This document shows, piece by piece, positions 41,160-52,699 of a DNA stretch of 64,000 bases (positions within the stretch are counted from its first letter, which is position 1; the number at the start of each line of letters is the position of its first letter). The stretch comes from Sisyra terminalis (taxonomy: Eukaryota > Arthropoda > Insecta > Neuroptera > Sisyridae). The stretch lies in the NCBI GenBank assembly GCA_958496175.1, contig OY292277.1:27075282-27139281 (forward strand), in the 5' to 3' direction. Position numbers and translations under genes: made by a program. Below the pieces are notes generated by a model. The model was not told where the DNA came from, searched no databases, and was given only the letters and a program-made list of their open reading frames with translations.

Positions 41160-42320
41160 AGATGTGGCGCCGCCACAAATGTGACTATTTAAAAAAAAAT
41201 TTGATTTGTGCATTATTCAAATAATGAAAATTCGATTTTTTTGTGCCATTGATAAAAAGCTGTTTTGGATGGCTTGAAATATTGATTTTTTTACACCATT
41301 AAATGGTATTTTTTGATCGGTAAAGGGGTCTGGAAGAATACAAATTGTGGCACGCTTATTTTCCGGATAGACCTTATTGTGTCCTAAGTTAACGTTTGAA
41401 GCTTTTTTATAATTTATATTGAAACTTCGAAGATTCTTTTCCACCATTAATTAGATTTTGAAGATATCTTTAGTTCTTAAGGTACATTATGAAAAAATAA
41501 CCAGACTAAATTTTTAATAAAATGTGACGCTACAGTAGAAAGTTGCTTCCCGGGAAGAAAATGTTTTCCCGGATATAGCCAACTTCCAAACATTGAAAAT
41601 TCAATTTTTGTTGCGGTATTGATAGGGATTTTTTTGTCGTTTGTGAGTTTTGAATCAAAATTTTTCAAAGCTTGCATATTTTCCCATAGATAGAGCCATT
41701 TGAAGGAAAAAGCTCGATTTAGGTAATTTTCTAAATATTGAAATTTTGATTTTGTTTTCGCTATTAGTTGGTGTTTTTTGTCGTTCGAATTTCAAAAGAA
41801 AAACATTGATACCTTGCATATTTTCCCAGGAAACGCTATAAAGAAGAAGCTCGATTTGGATAATTTTTCATATCTTTTTCTCGCCATTAATTTGTGTTGT
41901 TTTGATGCTCGAGAGATCTGAAAGAAATAATTCTACACGCGCATATATAATATTCGTCGCTTGCTTTCATAAGTATTAAAGCTTCTGTATTAGATAAATG
42001 TGTCAATAAATAGAGCTTTTTTTTAAAAAGCGTTTCCCGGAAAAACATGTTGGCTATTATTTTTTTTCCTTCTGAAGTCTCGAACGACAAAAAAAAACAC
42101 CAATTAATGGCGCGAAAAAAATTTCGAAATTTTAATATTTATAGAAAAGCTCAAAACGTCAAATTAGCACTGCATAGGGTTTTCATGGAAAATATGCGAG
42201 CGACAAATATATTTTCCAGAACTCTTGATTCAAAAAAAAAACACCAAAATATTTCATAGTTATTTTTTCGAAATTTCCCTAGTTTAGTGCTAACTTGATG
42301 GACGTCACTTTTTTCAACCG
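41160..42320. repeat. Degenerate ~140-bp repeat array with orientation switch (family C)
   Basis: The phrase GCATATTTTCCCA recurs at 41674 and 41816 (period 142). Each unit also carries AAGCTCGATTT(A/G)G, a CG(C/G)CATTAATTGGTGTT-like block and TTTTTTGTCGTTCGA. From about 42050 the same units run inverted (CGAACGACAAA..AACACCAATTAATGGCG). An inverted relative lies at 60880-61220. The structure suggests a foldback transposon with iterated subrepeats. No coding frame. Confidence 0.6.
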
Positions 42321-44159
42321 GGTGCAGAGATCAATTTTCAGGTTCAAAAGGGTGCGACTCTCTAGAAAAGTTAACAAACGTTGGTTTAGTAATTTTAAGA
42401 CTTTAGAAGCTATTTTGGAGATAAGGGCAATATTTTTATTTTCCTAAAAGAAATGGACATAGTTTAGGTTTTAATTTTTCGATAAAGGACGTACGAAGTA
42501 ATGTTGTTATGTTGACGAAGTCGCAGATAATGGCTCGTAATTAATATACGACTTTTTGAAGAATTCAAAAAAATAATGGATAATGAAAAAAGCTGCAGTT
42601 TCTAGCGATTTATTATTTTTTTAAAATGGAGTATTAGTTATGAATTTTAAACCATTATTCTGAAAAAAATGATGCTTTTTATACCTTACATATACTACGT
42701 AGATATAAAATAGTAATATAGGATAAAATGTGCTCTTGAATATTCTCTGAAAAGCTTAAATAATTCATCGACATTTCTGTTTTAGATTTCAATCATGTTT
42801 TAGTCCTGCCTTTTGCTTTGCTTTCCCTCGATCATTGTATCAACGTAGGTAATTTTAGGCATTTGAAATTTTTTTCTGCATCAAAGTATTATAAATGGAC
42901 TTGTCAACAGCAACCATGTTTTCACAACTTCACATAACATTTTCCCAAATCTCCCGTTCTCCACACGTTCCCAACCTTTGATCACATCCGCCCGAAATGA
43001 TGACGATGACAACTCGCCCTTTCTTTTTCCATCGTCTCGTTCACTTTGAGCTCACAAAGCAAACGTAGAATAGAGGAATGGTATTAAATAAGATATTTTA
43101 AATTTATTTCTTTTGACAATAACTTAAAAAAGCTCATTTATTTAAAGTATTATCTCAAAATTAAATATTTAAATTGTATTTTTTTCCAAACAAAATAGCA
43201 AAAATGTTTTTATGAAATATTAGTACAAAGTTAAACAGTGAAAAGCTTCAATTTCATTCAATTCAGTGAATGTGGAAACCGAGATTTTCTGTATTTCAAG
43301 TGGCTGAATATGTAATACATGTTTACATGTATATTTTATCACAATTCAAGTATAAGACTCGGACTTAGATTCGTTCATTCAACGATCTCTAAACTGACCA
43401 GAAAATAATTTATTTCGGGTTGAATTTGGGTTACGTTAGAAACTCATTCCTTTTTCCAGCTACTCTACTGGTGAAATTCAAATTAATTTCAGACGATATA
43501 TGGCGTTAATTTTTAATCACTCGAATTTTCAGCCTCAAAAATTCTAATATTATCCCTTTAAATCACAGCTACACACCTTTTAAATTCCGAAAGGAAATAC
43601 ATTAATTATTTAATTATAGGTCGCCTCAATTCTGGAATAAAATTAGCTACGTGAATTAACGAGTATTTATAATGTCTCTATATATATCTCTAGACTAGAC
43701 CAAAAAACAGCGACTATACTTTTAAAGAAATTATTATAATATTATACAGGATTAAAATAACTTTTATTTCAATTTTGAGCACTTAATATTGGTATTAAGA
43801 GGTCTATGATCAAAATTTTTGATTTTCCAATCCAATTCGCATTTTTTTTTTGTCTAAACTTTTGAACCATGAGATTGAAAAAATTAAACATAAATCATGA
43901 AGGAAAATGAATGCTTTTCAAATAATATACTTTTCTAAATTTTCGTCAGATTAACCGTTTCCTTATAATCGAGCCTTGAACAATGACATGTTTTACCATT
44001 TGCATTTTTAACTTTGATATACTCTTTTTTTTAACTTCATTTGTCGCCTGATCTGCACGATGGTAGCAATAAGTGCATTTGATCTTGTACATCTCTTGAT
44101 TGAATTAGTCTCAGCAGACTTATTCATATTGTAACAGAAAGGGACAAAGTCTGTCTTTC
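42321..44159. other. Non-coding DNA
   Basis: No gene is seen. A decayed Helitron-like 3' end may lie near 42510-42540 (TTGACGAAGTCGCAGATAAT). About 42930-43080 is more GC-balanced and unique-looking. Confidence 0.45.
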
Positions 44160-44340
44160 TCTTTGTGCCATGTCGGCACGCAATTGGCTGAGTGACTACT
44201 ATCCCACCAATGCGAATGTACATATAGATTGTTCTTGAAACATCTTGTAGGTTGTGGAACGTTCGCAAACATTGGAATATTCTAGAATATTCGGCTGCGG
44301 GTATATAAGGCGCTCAGTCAAGCCAGTTGACAGTTCTGTA
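44160..44340 (+). promoter_or_regulatory. Heat-shock promoter (HSE array, CCAAT boxes, TATA)
   Basis: Four contiguous 5-bp heat-shock units lie at 44275-44292, reading GAATATTCTAGAATATTC with perfect alternation of GAA and TTC every 5 bases. A second site (GAACGTTC) is at 44257-44264 and a third (TTCTTGAAACATC) at 44232-44244. Two CCAAT boxes, one inverted, are at 44183-44187 and 44207-44211. The TATA box TATATAAG is at 44302-44309, and an ACAGTT initiator about 30 bases downstream puts the likely start near 44332. This is the layout of insect Hsp70-type promoters, bound by heat-shock factor trimers. No heat-shock protein start follows in the window. Confidence 0.9.
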
Positions 44341-44520
44341 TCACAGTTTTGTATCGGAAATTCAGATTTGAATTTCCGTTACAACAAAGCGATTGTTAGT
44401 GTGATTTGAATTAAAAATGATTATTGTCAATTAAGTAATTGTTTTGACAAGTGTTTTAATAGTGTTGTGAAGTGTGAAAGTGATTATTTATTTCCAAAAG
44501 AAATTAAAGAACGAATAACG
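44332..44520 (+). other. Leader-like sequence downstream of the heat-shock promoter
   Basis: About 190 bases rich in A and T, with AACAAAGCGATTGTTAGTGTGATTTGAA-like phrases, resemble the long A-rich leaders of insect heat-shock messages. The first ATG (near 44417) opens only five codons. An AAGTAATTG near 44434 could be a weak splice donor. The transcript may be non-coding, spliced to an unseen exon, or a relic. Confidence 0.45.
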
Positions 44521-44549
44521 CCATCTCAATACAGTTTTGAGATGTCACG

Positions 44550-44900
44550 TTACAATATTAATGATTTGGTAGGCAAAATCTACCAGGTAGTTCAGCGGTA
44601 TTCCATCTTTGAAGTCTTACGTTCACTATGGTCCGGTATTTTTATGGCAAGGTTGTTTGGATGTTCATCCAGTATTTCCAGGTATTCCTCGAAGAGCCTT
44701 TTTATCTCTTGTTTTACTATAGACGTTTTCATGTCCTCGTGTATTTTTCAATTATTAATGTACCAGGGGGCATTGTTTGGCGCAGGGTTTTCGATTGGAA
44801 CCTTCAGAGTATTTCAATGTTGAAATTTGAAGCAGTTCCCTACAACTGGATCCGGTATGTTCATAATGGGTTCAGCTTGATTTTGCAAATCAAGAGTATA
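44550..44900 (-). pseudogene. Jockey-like LINE, C-terminal ORF2 remnant
   Basis: Read on the minus strand through frameshifts and stops, the order of blocks is NPL-TYRIQL-GTAS, then NIEIL-RFQSKTLRQ, NAPWYINN, KIHEDM, EIKRLFEEYLEILDEHPNNL and LQRWNTAELPGRF. This is the characteristic tail of Jockey-type non-LTR retrotransposon reverse-transcriptase proteins (IQLWGTAS, NIEILQRFQSK, NAPWYV, HPN). At least two frame changes and several stops make it dead. Overlapping plus-strand open frames here are antisense shadows. It lies antisense to the heat-shock promoter. Confidence 0.8.
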
Positions 44901-44924
44901 TTTTCTTTGGAAAGACTTGATTAG

Positions 44925-45560
44925 TTGAGTAGACCTTGCGAACATCCAATACATTCTCTTGTGTTTTTTAACTAAATGATCTCGTATTTGTTTTATGTTG
45001 GGACCCCAAGTTAGACCTTTAATACATTCTTAATGAAAATAAAATGTTCTTCAAAAAGGTTTCTCAGCATTGCTTGCTTTATTTACTTCTAACAGAATTA
45101 TTCAAGGTCAAAGTTAAAATAAAATTCCATTTTTTTCGCAATAAGCTTTTTTATGAAACTAATGGAAGGTATTTTCATATTAAAAAAGAATTATTCATTT
45201 CGGACCAGTAAACTTCAATTTTACTAGTACTGAACGGACTAACAAAGAGACGTGGTATTATGTACCTATATTTAGATACGTGTATATTAGATGTACAAAT
45301 AGATCGGGATGGATTAAAAAACAATGGTGTCGGTATCAAGGATTGAATCATTACGGACTATATTTTAAATATATTCTTGTTATTGCGTTATATTTTTCCT
45401 TCAAAAGTAATTATTTGCCATTTCACTGATGTGTTACCCACATACTTTCTTTCTACTCTAGTAATGTCAACTTTTGTACCCACAAAACGCAATTTATTGG
45501 AAGCGCTACTTTTTTGTTTCAATTTGAAACAAAGCTGATGGGTATCGATTACCGTGTGAA
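44925..45560. other. Non-coding DNA
   Basis: No gene is seen. An AATAAA lies near 45040. A minus-strand open frame at 45388-45585 is unrecognised and overlaps the edge of the mariner remnant. Confidence 0.45.
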
Positions 45561-45561
45561 A

Positions 45562-46428
45562 TATATGAATACCATGCTTCATCAATAAAAGTATGGAAAT
45601 TTTGGTTCTAGTATTTCAAAAGTGGTGATTTTGATATCAGTGACAAAGAAGGCGAAGATAAACCAGTAAAGTTTTAGGCGCTAAGTTGAGAAAGTTATGG
45701 TATCAAAATTACTGCCGAAATCATGAGAAGTTCGCGAAAATCTTGGAAATGAGTCAACAAACGACTTTAAATCGTCTGAAGGTCATTTTCAATAAACAGG
45801 GCACTGGATTTTGCATAAACTAAAGCTAAAAGACGTCGAACGTTATTTCTACACATGCAAAGAACTATCCCAAAGATAAAAACGGATGAGTTATTGCATA
45901 GAATTGTTACAAGGGGCAAAAATGTATCTATTCGACGATCCAAAGTAGAAAAAATCATGCAGTAAGCCCGGTCATGCATCATCTTCAACGGCGAAACCAA
46001 ATATTTAGGACAAGAAGTTTTTGTTGTGGATTTGGTGGACTCAAATCGGAGTAATACATAATGAGTTGCTCCAACCTAATGTAACCATTACAGAGGAACA
46101 TTATCAATAACAATTAATACAATTAAGCTAAGAACTGAAGCTCAAATGCCTCTAAAATGCTAAAAGATATGATTAGGTCATCTTTCAACTAAACAACACT
46201 TGGCCACATGTCACAAAAGAGGTTAAAGAAACTTTGGAAGCATTTCAATGGGATGTCTTACCTCACCAAATGTACCGAATACTAGCTGAGCAACAGTTCA
46301 AACGTTACAAAGATCCCAAAAATTGGATCGATTCCTTGATCGTCTCGAAAAAGGAGGAAATTTCTTTCATACGCTGCCTGATAAATTGCGAAAAATAATA
46401 ACTAGCGATGATCAGTACTTTGGATAAA
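45562..46428 (+). pseudogene. Mariner transposase, decayed and internally deleted
   Basis: Plus-strand translations in changing frames recover the family order: KVWKFWF-YFKSGDFDISDKEG, DELLHRIVT, a KSW..PGHASSSTAKPN-like stretch, WTQIGVIHNELLQPN, TITEEHYQ, NNTWPHVTKEVKETLEAFQW, DVLPH, LAEQQFKRYKDPKNWIDS and DDQYFG. The catalytic acids are lost: the GDE site reads RGK, the HDNARPH site reads LNNTWPH, and the segment that should hold the third aspartate is deleted between DVLPH and LAEQQF. Many stops are present. It belongs to the irritans/mellifera-like mariners. Terminal repeats were not found. Confidence 0.85.
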
Positions 46429-47985
46429 AATAATATTACATTTTTTTTAAATAAGGCTTCAGATGGACCGATTCAGATAGAGGATAGTAAAATTTTTAGA
46501 AATAACATTCACTGAGTAAATAGTATGGTACCTTAGCGTAGAATAGAATCGTAACTTAGAATAAAATATAACATGGTCCTCCAAAATAGCACCTCTTTAA
46601 TTTTATAGTATATATCAAAGATAGTTTGTACATCGGTATAGCTTTATTAGACGCTAAGCCCACAAAATAGCAAGAAACCGAAAACGTCCCCTATCTGAAA
46701 CACTACAGAATTTTTATTAAAAATATTTTTCAGGGTCTCCACTTTGATCACTGTTTTATAATTTTCCACTACATACTTGAAAGTTCAAATTTAAATCTTA
46801 TTTTAGAATCTTATAATTTTTCAATGTTACTGAACTGTTAAAATACCTAATAGTTGAGTGGCTTGTGGTTATTAAAATATAATAAGATACGAATATTATT
46901 ATTCTTACGGTAACGTATCAAGGCAGCATCAATGCTGGTACCATGTCTTGGTAAATTCTTAAAATCATTCCTACTAGATAAATTTTCATGAGAAAGTTAA
47001 TAAGCAGACCAGCATTTTCTCGACAAATTTGACTTTGAAGTAATCTCTACTTCAGATAATGTATAAAAGTATTAAGGATTTAAAAAATTAGTAGCATCGT
47101 CAATATTTTCATTGAAAACAATGTTAATTATAATTCAAATATCAATTCCTTCTTGTTTTTGTTTGTCGTAATTAAACCCTACTGAACTTGATAACTCAGT
47201 TTGAATACTTTCAGTTGAAAAATTTGAATTGTATTTTGTCGTTCTATGGTAATCATTATAAAGTAAATTAAATAAACATTTAAAAAATTAATAGTATAAA
47301 AACCACAAAAAGTAGTTTAGTCCAAAGTTAGGTGAATTATAAAGTTTGTAAATCAAGAGACTTAGGTTATTTGACTTTAGATTAAGAAGAAGTCATTATT
47401 ATTTAAAAAAAAAACGATGCGGTTATGGGACCCCGTCAGGTACCTACTAAATTTGTTACAAATTTTCTTAAACTGCAAATGTTATTGGAAAGAATTGTGA
47501 ACCATTAAGTATTTATTATTATTTTCAAGGCAAATTATATCAAGGAACGAATTGAACTATAATAATTCATTTAATTATTTAAGAAAAATATTCATGTATT
47601 GACAAATTTATACAAATACTAAATCAGAATAATATAAAATTATTATAGGCTTTTTAAGAGTTACTAATAATTGGAGCATTTTTTTCCTATTTTTTGCTTA
47701 ATCCTATGCTTAATTTCCCACATGGTTGAATTTAATTTAGTACCGCTAATGATTTTTTTTTCCTTAGTAATGATACTTTCGAATTAAAGTTAGGTCACAT
47801 TTTCTAGATGTATATTCTTCTCGCTGATTCGGAGATAAGTTTCTTTCTACGATGTCCTCATGAGTTTTGATTGTCTTGTATTTATAGTATTTCTTTACAT
47901 TTTTACGACTACAAAACATTATTTGCAATTATGGTTTTATCTAAGCTAACAATATCAGGACAATTACTACAAATTGGAGATACAT
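46429..47985. other. Non-coding AT-rich DNA
   Basis: I see no gene. Minus-strand LINE debris may continue to about 47760 from the remnant at 47990-48360, but is not readable with confidence. Confidence 0.45.
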
Positions 47986-47989
47986 TGCC

Positions 47990-48360
47990 AGTCTCTCCAG
48001 TGAACTCATTTTTTTTGAAGGACATCCATAAGTTTATTCCAATTCATTCGATAGATCAAAAGCCACCTACCAATCAATAAAACACTTGCATATTTCTAAT
48101 TCTTGCCAAGCACTAACCCTCAACTCTCCGGTGGTATTCCTCGTTCCTTTTATTTTTTTGATATCAAATTGATTCTAACCCAGCACGTCTTCAATGTCCT
48201 TTTCCCATCTTCTGTTTAGTGTTTTGGTAAAAACCTTAGCAGTGTGGGAGACGAAACTGATTACTCTATAATCACTGCACTCAATAGTTTAAGATTTGTT
48301 TTTCAAAGCTTTAATTGTACAATCCAAGAAGTCTGAAGTTGTGAAGCTAATGTTGTTGAT
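47990..48360 (-). pseudogene. LINE reverse-transcriptase remnant
   Basis: The minus strand translates, with stops and frame changes, to LDCTIKALKNKS, TIECSDYRVISFVSHTAKVF, TKTLNRRWEKDIEDVLG-NQF, KGTRNTTGELRV, CFIDW-VAFD and a NKLMDVL-like block. These match fingers-to-palm motifs of insect non-LTR reverse transcriptases (CSDYRTISLISHASK, QFGFR..GTR, CFIDY.KAFD). The catalytic FADD region is not seen. It is dead. Confidence 0.75.
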
Positions 48361-48959
48361 TACTTTTGTTACTAAATATATTGCAAGGTATAAGTATACA
48401 AGCAAAAAAGTTTTTTATAAGGATTTATAATCATGGTTCGTCTGAAGTTCTAAAAAATTATTATGTTTATCATAACGTAACGATCTTTTACAATTTTTAA
48501 CTTTAAAGCTTGACATTAAAGGCTTCATTATAGCTTGGTCGCTATTTTAATTATTTCGTATTGCATGGCCAATAATGCACATTTAAATTTCTTTTTTAAC
48601 AATTCTAAGATAAACAGTTTTCTTCTCAAACAATCATCAGCACCTCTAACGCCACAAACCCAAATGACAAGTCAGTGATACACATGACACAAGTGGTACA
48701 GTTCGTACAGTTCATTGTCACATACATACAGTTCATTGTCAACATGGAGTGTAGATACAAGAAGTCCAAACCTAATGTTAAAAAAGTGGCATCAATTCGA
48801 GTTCCAGTACCGGTAGAGCGCGCTACACTTCACAAAGTATTAATCAAATCACTATGAGTAAAGTGTTGTTATTAGAAACTAAAAATTCCAATTTTCTGCA
48901 CGATGTGTCAAGATATAGCGTTGCCACTAGAGTGTCTGGAGTACCAACTTATGTTACAT
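48361..48959. other. Non-coding DNA
   Basis: No gene is supported. An open frame at 48675-48857 shows no family resemblance. Confidence 0.45.
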
Positions 48960-49215
48960 TAGTTACCTTATAGAAAGTACATGGTTTCGGTTTAAGTTAT
49001 TAATGTAGACACATCTTAATATATTTTCCATCTTGCATTGTGAGATTCGAATACCTTCTTAAAAACTTATGTACGTTCTGCAAATTTACGCAGTTAGTGA
49101 CAGAAAAAGGAACTATGATCTGAGCCTGATATTCTATACATGAATATTGTAAAAACAACTTATACCGTTCGGACACTTTGTATTTATATTCCGTGATTGA
49201 TAAGCTGGTAACGGT
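48960..49215 (+). repeat. Dispersed repeat, copy 2 of 2
   Basis: Matches 235-480 in the same orientation, sharing ATGAATATTGT, TACCGTTCGG and GACACATC..TTCCATC-like blocks. It ends immediately before the palindromic element that starts at about 49242. Confidence 0.5.
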
Positions 49216-49241
49216 AATAACTAGTAAATAGTAACGGTTAT

Positions 49242-50748
49242 TTTTTTAAATAAGAAGACAATTTAGGTTTTTTAAGATCGTTTTTTTTATTTAATATTTT
49301 TATTATTCACGTAGCTACGTTTCGTTACTTATCGTAACTTCATTAGGCTTCTATAAAAAATTAAAATAATTACAAAATATGTCAATCATACATAAATTTC
49401 AAAACTGTAATAATATACATGTAATATAGATAACATAAAATATTTGTAATTAAATAATAATAACTAACTCAAAATTCCAAAATATGACAAATATTTATAT
49501 TTGTATAATATTGTAATTAATATTAATTAATATATATTAATATTAATATTATAGTAATTTTATATTATCTATATTATATGTACCTATATTATTATAGTTT
49601 TGAAATTTATGTATGATTGACATATTTTGTAAATATTTTAATTTTTTATAGAAGCCTGATAAAGTTACGATAAGTAACGAAACGTAGCTAATTGAATAAT
49701 AAAAATATTAAATACTAGCTGATCCCCGCAACTTCGTCTGCGTAACGTAGGTGTATATTATGTTTTCTTTTCATATTTGCCATTTGTAGTGGCATATAAA
49801 AATTTTTATTTTTCTTATTTCTTTTACGAAAAACATAATCATACTTAAAAACACTATTTTATCAACTTTAAAAAGACACATTTAATAAACTGTTGCAAAG
49901 AATAAAATTGTTCTATGTAATAATCAATTGATTTTCAAAAAAATATTTATAAATATCTAAAAGGTATACCTACCGAAGACCAAATAATCTGTAAATCAAT
50001 CAGCATCTATACATAAATAAAAAATATCGCCAAGTTCAATAAAGTTGGTCTTAATTATAAGTAAAATGGGATGACCATGCGACATTTTTCAAATAACTTA
50101 CATTTTTAAACTTGTGATATCTTTCGAATGGAATGTTCAAATTGAATAACTCAAAAAGTTAAATAATGGTATTGAAGCAAACTTAAATATGAAGTTATTT
50201 ATTTTGATGAGGATTAATCCCAAAGTATAAATAAAAGAGCTTTTATAACGGTGGTATTTATATATATTTTTTAAAATGAAAAAACACTTATTGTGACATA
50301 ACTATAATAGTTAGACATATGCTGTCGCTCTATTTTTTGTAGATAATGATGATCTGTAAAATCGTACTACATTATTTTATTCTATAACCAATAGAACACG
50401 CGATTTCGCAGCACACGCGATAAAAGAATTTTATTTTGGTAATTTTTTCAGACCTTGGAGTTTTATTATTGGAGTTTTAGTATAGATCCCTAACTTTTTT
50501 GAAATTTTAATATAGCCTCTGTTCACCGGAAATAGTGTAGCTTCCCAACAGTGAAAGAATTTTTCAAATCGGTCAAGTAGTTTCGGAGCCTATTCAAAGC
50601 AAACAAACAATCAAATCTTTCCTCTTTATAGATAAAATAATAGATAAAATAATAAAAAAGAATAATAGATAGAAAAAAACCGATCTTAAAAAACCTGAAT
50701 TGTCTTCTTATTTAAAAAAATAAAAGCTGAGATCTGAATTTGATCATC
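49242..50748. mobile_element. Palindromic (foldback) element, right arm split by a Helitron
   Basis: The left arm (49242-49445) and right arm (49557-49714 plus 50670-50720) are inverse copies. Both contain TTAAATAAGAAGACAATT, TTTCGTTACTTATCGTAACT and ATGTCAATCATACATAAATT. The centre (49446-49556) is almost pure A and T. The 13-base sequence TAGTAACGGTTAT lies at both outer borders (49229-49241 and 50749-50761), a possible target duplication. The right border carries about 28 extra bases not matched on the left. Confidence 0.8.
49715..50669 (-). mobile_element. Non-autonomous Helitron, copy 2, nested
   Basis: On the minus strand the element starts at TCTATTATT, ends with GCAGACGAAGTTGCGGGGAT and CAGCTAG, and follows the copy at 16329-17227 throughout. 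Comparison of the two palindrome arms shows it inserted at an A|T site (49714/50670), with no duplication. The 5' end has extra repeats of TTTATCTATTA. No Rep/helicase frame. Confidence 0.88.
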
Positions 50749-50761
50749 TAGTAACGGTTAT

Positions 50762-52439
50762 ATCCACTTCTATTTTACTTGTATCCCTTTAGAGAAATTT
50801 AGTGACTAATTTAATTCTGTTTTTATATGTCGCATTTTGCGTGCATCTTATAAAAAATCAGTATTATCGTTTTTCTTCTGAACCCACCAAAAGAAGTATA
50901 ACTTCATCCAAAATTTCATTCAATATGAAACTCAGTTACTCATTGGACCGGAAATAATTATTCATCGTTTATATCAAAAGGGACGTTTTCTAGTATATTG
51001 ATTGTTAAATGGACGCATACACGCGCTAGTATGATGCAAACGTGCATAGGTTGTCCGTTCAATTGTGAACCTGATTTAATTGCTCAAATTAATCATTGTT
51101 CGTGAAATTTAGTTTAAACTTTGACTTAGTTTTCTCGCTAAAATTAGCTTTTAGAGCTTCATCTAACTTGAAATTGATACTTAATTGATGACAAGGGTTC
51201 GAGAGCTCAGAAGCAAACAATAAGTCAAAGGACATAATAATCAATTTAATTTTTAATAACGTCCTAAAATGAAATTCAATTGATTTGATCATATTCTGAT
51301 TATTTAATTGGATTTGATAAAATTAAAGCTCGTAACTTGACCCACTTTGAAAGCATGAAAACGTCAGCCGAATATTTCCAACCGTTCAAACTCGTAAATA
51401 TGAAATGAAAGCGGAGAAAATTTAAACATTTTACAAAAAGACATTTCAAACGAGTGGCTTCATTGAAAAACGTTACAAGCTGCACTCATTATAATGAATG
51501 TTATTCCCATAATTTGTTCCCGAGTCGGTTGCTCTCCCAAACCTTGGTACCGAAAGAACTTCTCTCGAAAATTGAACCTCATTTTCCACATTAGTTACCC
51601 ACGCGAAGTAATGAATATTATATTTTCCTTAAGATGACACCAAATTAACGCCTAATTAACCTTACAATCGAAAAGGTAACTTTATGAAATTCAAATAGTT
51701 ACCTCATTTAGTTTGTCGAAGAAATATCCCTAAGGAGAAAATGAAATCAATTTTGTTTGTTAAAAAGCATTTGTATTGCAAGAAAATACATTAGTGAGAA
51801 AAAGCATAAGAGAGATCTTGCAAATAAAAACAAGTCTGGTAAATTGTGCGTTTTTATTGTTTCGCATTTACGATTACCATTTACCTGATTACTTCTTCGG
51901 CTTTTGTTGGTGACAATAAAATTGATGATTTAGAAAAGACGAATTTGAACGAGTCAAATATCCGTAACAAGGACAAGGTGAAAATAATAAGAGTAGATAC
52001 TAAAAAGGGAGGCTTTAAGAAAATAGTTGGTCCTTATCATCATAACTTTCGTAATAAATCGTCTTTGTCGATTCCTGTTTCGTCCTTCTTTATGACTTTT
52101 TACGTTTTCATTCTTTTCTGGAATGAAATATATGAGCCGAAATAATAAACGAATTGATAAACGTATTGTTCCGAAATATATGGAAATTTTTGTTGTTAAA
52201 TTTATAAAAATCAATTCATTTGTGCTTAATTTGGTGTAACTCAGTCATGCTTTAGAAACAATTTAAAGAGGTGTCCTATATCTCCCGAAAATACCAAATT
52301 TCTTAGTTAATATAAATGAAATTTATTTGGAATTTTAGTTATGTCTAATCATTAAAAGAACGAAATATCATTTGATTTTTTTTCAATATATTTATAAGCA
52401 GATTTCAATTATATGCAATTCAATTTAAAAGTTTTAAAA
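50762..52439. other. Non-coding DNA
   Basis: No gene is supported. About 51060-51660 is unique-looking and more balanced in composition. Overlapping frames at 51846-52145 (plus) and 51954-52214 (minus) show no family resemblance. Confidence 0.45.
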
Positions 52440-52680
52440 ACAAAGGCTAACCTTTGTGCCATTTTCAATCATCAATATTATCGGTTTGTGGTATTTTATC
52501 TAAATATCATGAGATAACATCATCAGTGGTGTTGTACCATAGTTGCAAACTCTGATGGACTATTGATCATTCTTTCATTGAATTTTTTCCAAAAGGAAAT
52601 TTTTAGAGGGCTCAGATTTGTCATCAGCAAAATTGATATTGAAGTCACCTAATATAACTTCCCAGCAGTACTGTTCCTCT
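52440..52680 (-). pseudogene. Endonuclease-like (GDFN) remnant of a retroelement
   Basis: The minus strand gives VILGDFNINFADDKSEPSKN followed, after frame changes, by INSPSEFATM, GTTPLM and YHKPIILMIEN. The GDFN box and a later GTT..D/HKPI order suit the C-terminal half of an AP-like endonuclease domain from a LINE or an endonuclease-carrying Helitron. It is short and broken. It lies opposite in strand to the RNase H remnant that follows, so the two are separate insertions. Confidence 0.5.
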
Positions 52681-52699
52681 AACTAATTGGTTTGGAAGT

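Noticed and set aside
44467..44924. Two overlapping plus-strand open frames (118 and 98 codons) downstream of the heat-shock promoter
   Set aside because: The first lacks an ATG. Both lie opposite a readable minus-strand LINE protein tail, which explains their openness.
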